Shown piece by piece: positions 50,060 through 59,129 of a DNA stretch of 64,000 nucleotides. The position numbers were made by a program, and so were the translations under genes. The DNA lies in the NCBI GenBank assembly GCA_049290495.1, contig JBATNV010000195.1, positions 12,768 through 76,767 on the forward strand. The letters run 5' to 3'. The stretch's first letter is position 1. Every line of letters starts with the position of its first letter. This DNA is from SHZI01 sp049290495. GTDB lineage: Bacteria; Pseudomonadota; Gammaproteobacteria; Steroidobacterales; GCA-2729495. Below the pieces are notes generated by a model that ran no database searches, was not told where the DNA came from, and saw only the letters and a program-made list of their open reading frames with translations.

Positions 50060-51336
50060 GCCGCTCGGCAGACTTCTACGCCCGCGCCAATGCCGTAACG
50101 CCGGGCGGCGTGCACTCACCGGTGCGGGCTTTCCGCCGCGTCGGCGGCACACCACTCTTTATCCGCAGCGCGCAGGGCAGCCGCATCGAAGACGTGGATG
50201 ACCGCTGGTACACGGATTTCTGTATGGCCTTCGGCCCGATGATCCTCGGCCACACGCATCCGGCCGTACTCGAAGCGGTGACTGTCGCAGCAGCCGGAGG
50301 CTGGAGTTTCGGTACCGCAGAGCCTTATTCGCTGGCACTATCTGAACTGATCTGTAGCCGCCTGCCGTGGGTTGAGAATCTCCGCTTCGTCAATTCGGGC
50401 ACCGAAGCCGTGATGTCAGCGCTACGGCTTGCACGCGCCGCCACCGGACGCTCGCTGATCCTGAAATTCGATGGCTGTTATCACGGCCATACCGATGCGA
50501 TGCTGATCCGTGCCGGCTCCGGCCTCGCCGGTATTGCCGACAGCGCTGGTGTCCCGGCCGGTGTCGCCGCCGATACGCTCGTGGCACAGCTCGACGACAT
50601 TCCGGGCCTTGAAGGACTGTTCGCCGCGCGCGGTGCTGAAATCGCTGCCGCAATCATCGAACCGCTGCCCGCCAATCACGGCCTGCTGCCGCAGCGTCAG
50701 GAATTTCTGGATGCGCTTGCCTGGCAATGCCAGCAACACGGCACGCTGCTGATCTTCGATGAAGTGATCACCGGCTTTCGCACCGCCTTTGGCGGCATGG
50801 CAGAAGTTACCGGCATCCGGCCAGACCTCGTCACTTACGGCAAGATCATCGGCGGTGGCTTTCCGGTCGGGGCCTATGCCGGCCGGCGCGAGATCATGCA
50901 ACTCGTCGCACCGCTCGGACCGGTCTATCAGGCCGGCACGCTTTCAGCCAATCCGGTGGCAATGGCGGCCGGGCTCGCCACACTCGAGCGGCTGGTCGAT
51001 GGCACCGCCTACCTGGCACTCGAAGACAACGGTCGTTTGCTCGACAGCCTGCTACAAGACTTACGGGGTCTGCGCCTACAACGCGTCGGCTCGCTGTTCT
51101 GGCTGGTGTTCGATGACGACAAGTCCGGGCAACTGATCCGCAGCCCGGCCAGCTTCCCGACTGGCAGCGAAGCGCGCTTTGCAAAAATCTTCCATGCCTT
51201 GCTCGCCGAGGGCATTTATCTCCCGCCCAGCCCCTGTGAAGTCTGCTTTCTCTCGACGGCACACAGCGAAGACGATATCCACGCGCTCGCCAGCGCCCTG
51301 CGCCGCGCCCTGGAGGCGGGCCCGCTGGCCGACTGA
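50056..51336 (+). CDS. hemL: Glutamate-1-semialdehyde 2,1-aminomutase
   Basis: The 426-residue PLP enzyme makes 5-aminolevulinate in the C5 pathway. The PLP lysine is K263 in TYGKIIGGGFPVGAYAG. GPMILGHTHPAVLEAV, VNSGTEAVMSALRLARAATG and YQAGTLSANPVAMAAG are conserved. The substitution EPLPANHGLLPQR, where many HemL have EPVAGNMG, points to a separate HemL subgroup. It ends the cysG-to-hemL gene run; overlaps on its 5' side indicate coupled translation. Confidence 0.9.
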   Translation: MSRSADFYARANAVTPGGVHSPVRAFRRVGGTPLFIRSAQGSRIEDVDDRWYTDFCMAFGPMILGHTHPAVLEAVTVAAAGGWSFGTAEPYSLALSELICSRLPWVENLRFVNSGTEAVMSALRLARAATGRSLILKFDGCYHGHTDAMLIRAGSGLAGIADSAGVPAGVAADTLVAQLDDIPGLEGLFAARGAEIAAAIIEPLPANHGLLPQRQEFLDALAWQCQQHGTLLIFDEVITGFRTAFGGMAEVTGIRPDLVTYGKIIGGGFPVGAYAGRREIMQLVAPLGPVYQAGTLSANPVAMAAGLATLERLVDGTAYLALEDNGRLLDSLLQDLRGLRLQRVGSLFWLVFDDDKSGQLIRSPASFPTGSEARFAKIFHALLAEGIYLPPSPCEVCFLSTAHSEDDIHALASALRRALEAGPLAD

Positions 51337-51452
51337 GTCCTGCATCCCTGCCGACGGATCGCTTTCCGGACCTGCATCACGCACGCCGCGCGCAACGCTC
51401 AAGATTTAGGCAAACAGGCCGACAGCCGGATAACACCACTCCGGAAAAATGT

Positions 51453-52841
51453 ATGGAAAGCTTCGATCTGCTGGTTATCGGCAGCGGTCCCGGTGGCCAG
51501 CGCGCCGCCATCCAGGCAGCGAAGCTCGGCAAGCGGGCGGCAATCATCGAGCGACGCGAGATCGTCGGCGGCGTCACCGCACACACCGGCACCATCCCCA
51601 GCAAGTCTCTGCGCGAAGCCGTACTGTATCTCTGCGGCTGGCGCGAGAAAGGCATCTACGGACGCAGCCACCGGGTCAAGTCGGACATCACCGCGCAGGA
51701 CCTGTTTCAGCGCCTCGGCATTACCGTCCAGCACGAAATAGAAATCATCGAACACCAGTTACAGCGCAACGGTGTACGCGTCATTCACGGCATGGCGAAG
51801 TTTCTCGACAGCAACACCGTACACGTCACCAGCATCGCCGGACAGAGCGCCGACTACCGGGCTGACAAGATCGTCATTGCCACCGGTACAGTCCCGCACC
51901 GCCCGGACAACATCCCCTTCGATGACGAGACCATCATCGACAGCGACGGTCTGCTGCAGATCAAGGCCATTCCCCGCTCCATGACCGTCATCGGCGCCGG
52001 CGTAATCGGTGTGGAGTACGCCACCATCTTCAGCGCGCTCGATGCGAAGATCACGCTGGTCGACAACCGCGACACGATCCTTGACTTCGTCGATGCCGAT
52101 ATCGTCGACGAGTTTCGCCACGACCTCATGTCACGCGGCATCCAGCTGCGCCTCGGCGAAGAAGTCGAGCGTGTTGAAAAGGCCGCAGACGGCACCGTGG
52201 TCACGCATCTCAAAAGCGGCAAGAAAATCCGCAGCGACCTGCTGATGGCGGCAGCCGGCCGTACGGGTGCTACCGGTGGCCTGGATCTCGACAAGGCCGG
52301 CGTACCGGTAGACTCGCGCGGGCGCCTGACCGTACAACCGAGCTACCAGACCGAAGTGCCACACATCTACGCCGTCGGCGACGTGATCGGCTTTCCCGCG
52401 CTCGCGTCCACCTCCGCCGAACAGGGTCGCCTCGCCGCCTGCCACGCCTTCGGCGGCTCGACTGAAACCGCCACCGACTACTTTCCGGTGGGTATCTACG
52501 CGGTGCCCGAGATCAGCATCGTCGGCAAAACCGAACAACAGCTGCGCAAGGAAGGCATCGCCTACGAAACCGGCATCGCCCGCCTGCGCGAAACCGCCCG
52601 CGGCCAGATCCAGGGCGTGCAGGACGGCCTGCTCAAACTGCTGTTCGGCCTCAAGGACCACCGCCTGCTCGGCGCCCATATCGTCGGTGAAGGCGCCACC
52701 GAACTCATCCACATCGGCCAGGCTGTCATCGCGCACAACGGCACGCTCGAATATTTCGTCGGCGCCGTGTTCAACTACCCGACCTTTGCCGAGGCCTACA
52801 AGATCGCAGCGCTGGATGCGTGGAACCGGCTACGGGTTTGA
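51453..52841 (+). CDS. sthA: Soluble pyridine nucleotide transhydrogenase
   Basis: The 462-residue flavoprotein moves hydride between NADPH and NAD+. It has the FAD motif LVIGSGPGGQRAAIQAAKLG and NAD(P)-binding VIGAGVIGVEYATIFSAL. The redox-active cysteines of lipoamide dehydrogenase are replaced by T42 and T47 (GGVTAHTGTIPSKS), the hallmark of SthA. The C-terminal dimer domain (YPTFAEAYKIAALDAWNR) is complete. It stands alone, convergent with a malic enzyme gene. Confidence 0.95.
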   Translation: MESFDLLVIGSGPGGQRAAIQAAKLGKRAAIIERREIVGGVTAHTGTIPSKSLREAVLYLCGWREKGIYGRSHRVKSDITAQDLFQRLGITVQHEIEIIEHQLQRNGVRVIHGMAKFLDSNTVHVTSIAGQSADYRADKIVIATGTVPHRPDNIPFDDETIIDSDGLLQIKAIPRSMTVIGAGVIGVEYATIFSALDAKITLVDNRDTILDFVDADIVDEFRHDLMSRGIQLRLGEEVERVEKAADGTVVTHLKSGKKIRSDLLMAAAGRTGATGGLDLDKAGVPVDSRGRLTVQPSYQTEVPHIYAVGDVIGFPALASTSAEQGRLAACHAFGGSTETATDYFPVGIYAVPEISIVGKTEQQLRKEGIAYETGIARLRETARGQIQGVQDGLLKLLFGLKDHRLLGAHIVGEGATELIHIGQAVIAHNGTLEYFVGAVFNYPTFAEAYKIAALDAWNRLRV

Positions 52842-52856
52842 GGCGGGCAAGCGCGG

Positions 52857-54536
52857 TCACGCAAACGCCGTGTATTGCGGCTCCCACATGTTGGCGGCCA
52901 CTGCCGCTTCAGCATCATCGATGCCCTTGTTGGCCACACCATCGGCCATTGCTTGCTCGATAACCGCAACGGCGACGTGACGTGCAACGTCGCGCAAGCG
53001 CCGCACCGGCGGAAACAGTGCGCCTTCGTCGATCTCGGCATCAGTCAGGCACTCGGCCAGCGCCTGTGCCGCGACATTGATCATGCCGTCGGTCACCTGA
53101 CGCGCTTCGGCGAGCAACGCACCGAGCCCCAGGCCGGGAAAGATAAACGCATTGTTCGCCTGCCCGATACGGCGCGACGTACCGGCGTACTCGACCGGCG
53201 CAAACGGACTGCCGGCAGCCACCAGGGCGCGACCTTCAGTCCACTTCACGATGTCCGCGGGATACGCCTCAGCGTGGTCGGTGGGATTCGACAAGGGGAA
53301 GATGATTGGCCGTTCGACCTGCCGCGCCATCTGCCTGAGCAAGGCTTCGGAAAAGCTGCCACTCTGTCCGGAGGCGCCGATCAGCGCTGTGGGCCTGAAG
53401 TGCGCGATGACTTCGGCCAAACCGCGCCGCGCGGGATTGCCGAGTCCGGCCTGCTGCGCCTGCTCCGGTAACCAGGCCAGTTCGCGTTTGTAGGCATCGC
53501 GGATTTCATTGTCGGCGACGATCAGGCCGCGGCTGTCGAGCACCGCCACGCGGCTGCGAACACCGGCCTCGTCGAGTCCTTGCCCGGCCAGCCCGGCGCG
53601 AATCTGTCGGGCGATGCCCAGCCCACCGGCGCCAGCACCGAACACGACGATGCGTTCGTCGGTGAGCGCGCGTCCGGTCACGCGGCAAGCACCGAGCAAT
53701 CCTGCCAGCGCGACGGCACCGGTGCCCTGAATGTCGTCGTTGAAGGACGGCACCACATCGCGGTACTTGTTCATTATTTTCAGCGCATTTTCCTTGCGAA
53801 AGTCCTCCCACTGCAGCACGGCGCCGGGAAACTCTGCCTTTACTGCCAACACGAATTCCTCCACCAGCGCGTCGTACCCGGCGCCGCGCAAACGCGCATG
53901 GCGACATCCCAGGTACAACGGGTCGTCCAGCAGTGCCTGGTTGTCGGTACCTACGTCGAGACTGATCGCCAGCGTCTCGCCCGGATGAATACCACCAGCG
54001 ACCGTGTACAGAGACAACTTGCCGATCGAAATGCCGATGCCGCCAGCGCCTTGATCGCCGATGCCGAGGATCGATTCGTTGTCTGTCACTACCATCAGCC
54101 GGATGTGCCGCCCGTCAGCGGCATCGCGCAGCACGCGGGCGATATGGCCGCGCATAGACGGGACAATCCACACGCCCCGGGCGCGCTGGAAGACGCGGCT
54201 GAAGTTGCGGGTCGCCTGACCGACCGTCGGCGTATAAATGATCGGCACGAACTCTTCGATATGATCCTGCAGCAGCCGATAAAACAGGTGCTCGTTGCGA
54301 TCCTGCAGTGCCGCCAGCGCAACGTATTTGTCGATCGGGGTTGTCTGACGCTGAAGATTCGCGTACGTGCGCTGCGCCTGCGTGGACATGTCGTTGTATT
54401 GCGGCGGCACGATGCCGTCGAGGCCGAGCGCGGCGCGTTCGGCAGGCGTGAATGCCGAGCCCTTGTTCAGCAGCGGATTACGCAGAATCTCATAGCCACG
54501 TTTGCTGCCGAGTATTTTCAGAATCCGGTCGCTCAT
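52857..54536 (-). CDS. maeA: NAD-dependent malic enzyme (oxaloacetate-decarboxylating)
   Basis: The start was placed at ATG 54536; an in-frame start 11 codons earlier is less like the family. The 559-residue enzyme converts malate to pyruvate and CO2. Conserved are RNPLLNKGSAFTPAERAALG, PIIYTPTVGQA, TDNESILGIGDQG (active-site region), the metal site FNDDIQGTGAVALAG, and the NAD motif VFGAGAGGLGIA. The length fits the large NAD-type (SfcA/MaeA). It lies next to sthA, which could balance the NADH produced. Confidence 0.93.
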   Translation of the reverse strand: MSDRILKILGSKRGYEILRNPLLNKGSAFTPAERAALGLDGIVPPQYNDMSTQAQRTYANLQRQTTPIDKYVALAALQDRNEHLFYRLLQDHIEEFVPIIYTPTVGQATRNFSRVFQRARGVWIVPSMRGHIARVLRDAADGRHIRLMVVTDNESILGIGDQGAGGIGISIGKLSLYTVAGGIHPGETLAISLDVGTDNQALLDDPLYLGCRHARLRGAGYDALVEEFVLAVKAEFPGAVLQWEDFRKENALKIMNKYRDVVPSFNDDIQGTGAVALAGLLGACRVTGRALTDERIVVFGAGAGGLGIARQIRAGLAGQGLDEAGVRSRVAVLDSRGLIVADNEIRDAYKRELAWLPEQAQQAGLGNPARRGLAEVIAHFRPTALIGASGQSGSFSEALLRQMARQVERPIIFPLSNPTDHAEAYPADIVKWTEGRALVAAGSPFAPVEYAGTSRRIGQANNAFIFPGLGLGALLAEARQVTDGMINVAAQALAECLTDAEIDEGALFPPVRRLRDVARHVAVAVIEQAMADGVANKGIDDAEAAVAANMWEPQYTAFA

Positions 54537-54628
54537 TTGACTGTCCCGAGTTGGATAAGCTGTAGCCACAGAGGCGGTGACAAGAACGTAGAATACGCGA
54601 CGTCACCTCCACCCCGGACACCTCCGCA

Positions 54629-55780
54629 ATGCTTCGTCTCCTCAAACGGCTCGGCCTCGGCCTGCTCGCCCTTATCGCGCTCGCGCTGCTGGCATCCTTC
54701 ATCGTCAAACCCGTGATGACCACACGACTGGTTGGCCTGCCCTTTGGCGGCGGCCAGGGTCCGACGGAGCTGGTTCGTGGCGGGCCGGTGCCGGCGCTGG
54801 TGGTCGCAACTGAAGCGGAGCGCACGATCCCGGCGGCGGTGCTCGATGCGGCGAGCAAGGCTGCTGAGGGGACCAAGGCGTATTCACTGCTGATCTGGCA
54901 GGGCGGCGCACTACAGCTGGAGCAGTACTACGGCGATCACAACGCACAATCGGTGGTCTCCACGCAGTCGATGCACAAGTCGGTGCTGGCACTGCTGGTC
55001 GGCATCGCGATCCAGCAGGGGCTGATCAGCTCGGTCGATGATCCGGCGGCAAAGTACATCGAGGAATGGGCCGGTGATGAGCGCAAGCACATCACGATCC
55101 GGCAGATGCTGCAGCAGGCGAGCGGCATCGATTTTCCGGCCTTTCCGGCCGTCATCGACATGACCATCGGTGACGGTCTGGAGAAGATCACTTTCGAACA
55201 GGGTGTGCTGGCGCCGGCTGGTACACAGTTCGACTACACGAACATTAACCCCGAAGTGCTCGGCATCCTGCTGCAGCGGGTCTCGGGAATGAGCTATGCG
55301 GAGTACCTGTCAGAAAATCTGTGGCGTCATGTCAGCGACGACCCTGCAACCGTATTGATCGACACCGAAACCACCCGAACGCCGCGCACTTTCTGCTGCC
55401 TGGATACCACGGCACGCGCCTGGCTACGCTTCGGGCTGCTGCATCTGAATCACGGCTGGGTTGGCGACCAGCAGGTTGTGCCGGAGCAGTGGATGCAGGA
55501 CGTCATCACCCCCAGCGAACGCAACCCGAATTACGGCTATCTCACCTGGCTTGGAACGACGTACCAGAAAGAGCGGCGCTACAACCGGAAATCATCGGCG
55601 GCTGCGTTTCATTCCGAGCCCTTCGCCGCAACGGATATCATCTATTTCGATGGCTTCGGCGGGCAGCGCGTGTACATCGTGCCCTCGAAGCAACTGGTGA
55701 TCGTCAGTACCGGCCCGCTGCGTCAGGACTGGGACGATGCGCTGCTGCCGAACCTGATCATTCGCGGGATGAGCGACTGA
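54629..55780 (+). CDS. Serine hydrolase, class C beta-lactamase/DD-peptidase family
   Basis: The 383-residue protein has an N-terminal membrane anchor (residues 5-26, very Leu-rich). The nucleophile motif SxxK is S114-M-H-K117 (STQSMHKSVLALLVG) and the YxN motif is Y203-T-N205 (FDYTNINPEVLG). The members of this group act on amides or esters such as 6-aminohexanoate oligomers; true beta-lactamase activity is not implied. It is divergent from maeA. The active part should be periplasmic. Confidence 0.85.
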   Translation: MLRLLKRLGLGLLALIALALLASFIVKPVMTTRLVGLPFGGGQGPTELVRGGPVPALVVATEAERTIPAAVLDAASKAAEGTKAYSLLIWQGGALQLEQYYGDHNAQSVVSTQSMHKSVLALLVGIAIQQGLISSVDDPAAKYIEEWAGDERKHITIRQMLQQASGIDFPAFPAVIDMTIGDGLEKITFEQGVLAPAGTQFDYTNINPEVLGILLQRVSGMSYAEYLSENLWRHVSDDPATVLIDTETTRTPRTFCCLDTTARAWLRFGLLHLNHGWVGDQQVVPEQWMQDVITPSERNPNYGYLTWLGTTYQKERRYNRKSSAAAFHSEPFAATDIIYFDGFGGQRVYIVPSKQLVIVSTGPLRQDWDDALLPNLIIRGMSD

Positions 55781-55831
55781 AGCGCCCATCGCGATCATAC
55801 CGCATGGGCTTGGGATAGCCGACAAAGAGTA

Positions 55832-56260
55832 TTAGGTCTGCGCGACGCGGGCGAGAGCCTTTTTCAGCCTGGCATTCGGCTGGAAGGGCGCATCCAGTGC
55901 GTTTAGGAAAGGCCGGGATTCCTGAGCCGACGGGTTATGGTCAGTTCGGCAGCCATGACGCTTTCGGCTTCGCGCAACACCGCATCGCGCACAAATGCGG
56001 ACAGAGGCACGGCACGTGTCCTCGATTTTCTTGTCATTCGCATGTAGAAGATTGACACCCGCTTCGTCTCTCGCTTCGGTTCGGGAGCGGCACTTAACCG
56101 AGATACCCAAGACCTCCTGACTCGAAGGTCGACGTGCGATGAGATCAATTCCCGTATGGTCGACGTTAGCGCACTCGAAGCCCCGCTTGGAGAGCCAGTA
56201 CAGGATCAAGGCCTCGCCGAAGTTGCCCGTGATCTTGGAGTGGCGAGAACTCTTCAGCAT
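55832..56260 (-). pseudogene. Remnant of a PD-(D/E)xK nuclease-like gene
   Basis: The frame from ATG 56260 begins MLKSSRHSKITGNFGEALIL and continues with DHTGIDLIARRP and LGISVKCRSRTE, the Asp and Lys of a restriction-endonuclease-like fold. After residue about 80 (KKIEDTC) the sequence stops resembling the family and becomes Arg/Cys-rich. At that point another frame of the same strand reads a ribbon-helix-helix fragment. A recombination junction or frameshift near 56015-56030 is the simplest reading. The gene is probably nonfunctional. Confidence 0.6.
55903..56028 (-). pseudogene. Ribbon-helix-helix antitoxin fragment
   Basis: This frame, one shift away from the nuclease remnant, reads VPLSAFVRDAVLREAESVMA and then AELTITRRLRNPGLS before a stop. 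The pattern resembles the second part of a short RHH protein of the DUF1778 or mobilisation-protein kind. It has no start of its own and is joined to the nuclease remnant, so it seems to be the tail of a broken gene. Confidence 0.4.
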
Positions 56261-56559
56261 GTGGCAACAGGGGTTTCGTGCAGCCTCATATATAGATATA
56301 GAGCCGACAGAAGTGTCCTGATATAACCGGACAAACGCATCGAGTAAACAGCTATCGTTGCCAGCAACATACTGACTCCCCGCCACATCACACCCCCGGT
56401 ATGTCGCGTAACCGGACGGAGGGATACGGAGGATGCGACGGGCGGCAACCTGGAGTGCACGCCACTTTCTTGCGAAAGCTGGCTTACTCGGGTGACCCGC
56501 GGTCATAGACTCTGACCAGACCAGCCGGAATCAGGAATGCATCATGCGACTGCTGCGAT

Positions 56560-56627
56560 TCACCGCGGACCGCCAGGCGCCTCGATGGCGGCAGCGAGTT
56601 CGATATGCAGCGCACGTTTGCGCCAGA
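56560..56627. repeat. Direct repeat copy 1: divergent copy of the EamA gene 3' end
   Basis: These 68 bases match 57179-57246 with about eight differences. On the minus strand they encode WRKRALHIELAAAIEAPGGP and a stop, against WRERALHLELAAAIEAPGSP in the intact EamA gene. Several changes are silent or conservative, so this is a divergent allele and not a recent copy. No more of the gene is left here. Confidence 0.8.
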
Positions 56628-56712
56628 ACGTCCGCCGTACGTCGCGCAAATACGATCAAACAGATCAGTTTCCCGTGTGGGTGAATCTCACCTGATATGG
56701 CAGGCTGCTGCC

Positions 56713-57312
56713 ATGGAAGAAGAGCAGGCCAAAGCGGTTATCCTGGTCAGTCAACGCATTCTCCAGCTACGCAACCAAACCATCATTCTCGATAAGGATC
56801 TTGCAGGTCTTTACGGTGTAACGACCAAGGCCTTGCTGCAGGCCCTGAGGCGAAACAAAGATCGATTCCCGGATGATTTTGCATTCCAGATCAACGAGCT
56901 GGAGTGGGCAAACTTGAGGTCACAATTTGTGACCTCAAGTTCCTGGGGCGGCCGCCGCTACCTTCCTTGGGCCTTTACCGAACACGGTGCCCTGCAGGTC
57001 GCCAATGTCCTTAAGTCAGGGAGCGCCGTCGCCGTCAGCCTGCTGGTGGTGCGAGCCTTTGTCAGGCTGCGCCAGTTGGCTGAGCGCAACCAGAACCAGC
57101 GCACCGACCCATCGGCTTTACGGCAGACCTCGGGTGAGGTGCGCACACACGCCGGGTTGCAAGCAACTCAACCGGAAATCACCGCGGACTGCCAGGCGCC
57201 TCGATGGCAGCAGCGAGTTCCAAATGCAGCGCTCGTTCACGCCAGATCAGGTAGAGGCCGCTCGCGATCACCAGCATGCCGCCGGTCCACATCCGTGCTG
57301 AAGGTAGCGTAG
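56713..57312 (+). CDS. ORF6N-domain protein with a read-through tail
   Basis: From ATG 56713 the product begins MEEEQAKAVILVSQRILQLR and continues with NQTIILDKDLAGLYGVTTKA and PWAFTEHGALQVANVLKSGS, the ORF6N (KilA-N related) domain found in phage and mobile-element proteins. Residues from about 122 on lose the usual coiled tail, and from about 156 the frame runs antisense through the 3' end of the EamA gene. The natural C terminus is therefore probably lost. It lies between the two copies of the EamA-end repeat. Confidence 0.65.
   Translation: MEEEQAKAVILVSQRILQLRNQTIILDKDLAGLYGVTTKALLQALRRNKDRFPDDFAFQINELEWANLRSQFVTSSSWGGRRYLPWAFTEHGALQVANVLKSGSAVAVSLLVVRAFVRLRQLAERNQNQRTDPSALRQTSGEVRTHAGLQATQPEITADCQAPRWQQRVPNAALVHARSGRGRSRSPACRRSTSVLKVA
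57179..57246. repeat. Direct repeat copy 2: 3' end of the intact EamA gene
   Basis: This is the end of the functional EamA gene including its stop codon, repeated at 56560-56627 in the same orientation. The two copies bracket the ORF6N gene, an arrangement like the attachment-site duplications left by integrative elements. No integrase is present. Confidence 0.75.
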
Positions 57313-58081
57313 CCCAGAAGATCCAGTCGAGCCCCACGGCCCAGAGGATTGCCGTGTATTCGAAAGGTGCGATCACCGAAGCAGGCGCAAAGCGGAAGGC
57401 CTCGGTGATGAAGTGCTGGCCGAAGGCACCAAGCAGACCGAGTAGCGCCAGCCACAGCCAGTGTTCGCGCTTCAGCGGCACCCAGTCCGGCCAGGCAAGC
57501 AAACCGGCAAATACCGTGAGCAGCAACAGAAACCAGAACACCATCGAGGCCGTCGAGTCGGTACGCGTGAGTATCCGTGCCGTGATCGCGCTGGCCGCAT
57601 AGGCCGCCGCCGCAATCACTGCACCCACCGCGCCGACCAGGCTGAGGCGGCTGGCGCCTGGCTGCAGCATCCACAGCACACCGATCAGGCCGAAGCTGAT
57701 CGCCAGCCAGCGCCGCCAGCCCACTTGCTCGCCGAGCATCGGCACTGACAGCGCGGTGACAAACAGCGGTGCGACAAAGAAGATCGCGTAGGCATCCGCC
57801 AGCGACAGCTGGGCCAGCGCAAAGATGAAGCCGCCGAGCATGATCAGTGCCAGCACGCCGCGACCGAGGTGCAGACCCCAGCGCACCGGACGCAGTTCGC
57901 GCCAGTTACCAGTCCAGGCAACCAGCATCAGCAGGTACGGAATCGACGCGGCACCGCGCAAGGCAGCCACTTCCAGCGGTGGGTAGCTCACCGTGAAGAG
58001 CTTGAGCACCGCATCCATGCCGGCAAAGAAAGCGACAGCCAGCAGTATCGAGCCGATGCCCCGCAGGCGCTGGTCATTCAT
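57179..58081 (-). CDS. EamA/RhaT family DMT-superfamily transporter
   Basis: The 300-residue protein has ten membrane segments in two EamA repeats (GIGSILLAVAFFAGMDAVLK; SLVGAVGAVIAAAAYAASAI). The substrate is unknown; the family exports metabolites such as amino acids. The 3' end is duplicated in the scar to the left. It follows the diheme cytochrome gene by 22 bases on the same strand and may belong to the NRPS-folE-cytochrome transcript. Confidence 0.9.
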   Translation of the reverse strand: MNDQRLRGIGSILLAVAFFAGMDAVLKLFTVSYPPLEVAALRGAASIPYLLMLVAWTGNWRELRPVRWGLHLGRGVLALIMLGGFIFALAQLSLADAYAIFFVAPLFVTALSVPMLGEQVGWRRWLAISFGLIGVLWMLQPGASRLSLVGAVGAVIAAAAYAASAITARILTRTDSTASMVFWFLLLLTVFAGLLAWPDWVPLKREHWLWLALLGLLGAFGQHFITEAFRFAPASVIAPFEYTAILWAVGLDWIFWATLPSARMWTGGMLVIASGLYLIWRERALHLELAAAIEAPGSPR

Positions 58082-58103
58082 GGCATGGATGGTCAGCTGA
58101 CAA

Positions 58104-59087
58104 TCAGATGGCTTCCTGCTGGTAAGGGACGGGCGGCAAGCTCATGAAAAAGTCATAGAGCGCACCCAGGTCTGCATCGCTCATCTGGCCGAAGGCGTTC
58201 CAGTTCATCAGTGTATTGGCAGTCGGCTCGGTTTCGACGCGGGCAACGCGCGACTTGAAGAGCTGGATGAACTGCTCCCGGGTCCAGCTGCCGAGTCCGC
58301 TCTCATGCGGCGTGAGGTTCATCGTGTACATGGTGCGGCCATTCAGGAAAAACGGCATGCCGCCAGAGAACTCGCGGCCTTCGAAGCCCTGCATGGATCG
58401 CGGGCCCTTGGGCGTATGACAGAACTCGCAGCGCGCCACCGTGGCCAGGTACTTGCCGTAGGCCACCGGATCGGAGCGATCCGGTGTGTGCGCAGGACTA
58501 TCGAAAGGCTCGGGCCAGAGCTGGACCAGCATGTTCATTGGAAAATCGATCTGCCGCTCGGGCCGGACGGACTTCACCGGCTTGATCGAACGCAGGTAAG
58601 CCACCACGGCCTGGATATCGTCATCCGCTACGTTCTTGTAGATGAAGTACGGCATGATCGGGAACAGGCCCTTGCCGTCCTTGTTCACACCTTCACGCAC
58701 GGCGCGGATGATCTCGCCATCTGTCCAGCTGCCGAGACCTGTTTCTTGATCGGCGGTGATGTTGCGGATACACAGCCGTCCGGGGAATCTTTCCTGGCCC
58801 GCGTTGACACCGGCTGCGATGGTTTCGCGCGTCATGCAGGCACGCCCGGCACCGATTGGTTCCATTGGTGGCCCGCCGTAGAAATTCCAGTCACGTTCTG
58901 AGTGGCAGTCCACGCATTGCAGGACGTTGACGGCGAGGTAACGGCCGCGCGCGATATTCTCCGGCGTCATCGCTACCTGTATGTCTGCGGCAGGTCGCTG
59001 CCTGGGCAGCTGGGTCGCATACCAGGTCCAGACAAGTAGAATCGCGACGATGACCGCCAGCACGATCCGGACCAGAAGTTTTTTCAT
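58104..59087 (-). CDS. Membrane-anchored diheme cytochrome c
   Basis: The 327-residue protein has an N-terminal signal anchor (VRIVLAVIVAILLVWTWYAT) and two c-type heme sites, CVDCH at residue 58 and CEFCH near residue 220. Each is followed by the pattern NITADQETGLGSW or NLTPHESGLGSW and a later Met-bearing segment, so it is a tandem cytochrome c domain like those of alcohol and aldehyde dehydrogenases. No such dehydrogenase is adjacent. It sits between folE and the EamA gene. Confidence 0.9.
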   Translation of the reverse strand: MKKLLVRIVLAVIVAILLVWTWYATQLPRQRPAADIQVAMTPENIARGRYLAVNVLQCVDCHSERDWNFYGGPPMEPIGAGRACMTRETIAAGVNAGQERFPGRLCIRNITADQETGLGSWTDGEIIRAVREGVNKDGKGLFPIMPYFIYKNVADDDIQAVVAYLRSIKPVKSVRPERQIDFPMNMLVQLWPEPFDSPAHTPDRSDPVAYGKYLATVARCEFCHTPKGPRSMQGFEGREFSGGMPFFLNGRTMYTMNLTPHESGLGSWTREQFIQLFKSRVARVETEPTANTLMNWNAFGQMSDADLGALYDFFMSLPPVPYQQEAI

Positions 59088-59129
59088 TAACCTGGCTCCT
59101 GCCGGCCGACCGGAATAGAGTCCGGCTGA

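Noticed and set aside
51453..52841. Lipoamide dehydrogenase or glutathione reductase
   Set aside because: The redox-active cysteine pair is replaced by two threonines, as in SthA.
53580..54716. Plus-strand open frame of 378 codons
   Set aside because: Antisense to malic enzyme, whose motifs are complete; the shadow product has no family resemblance.
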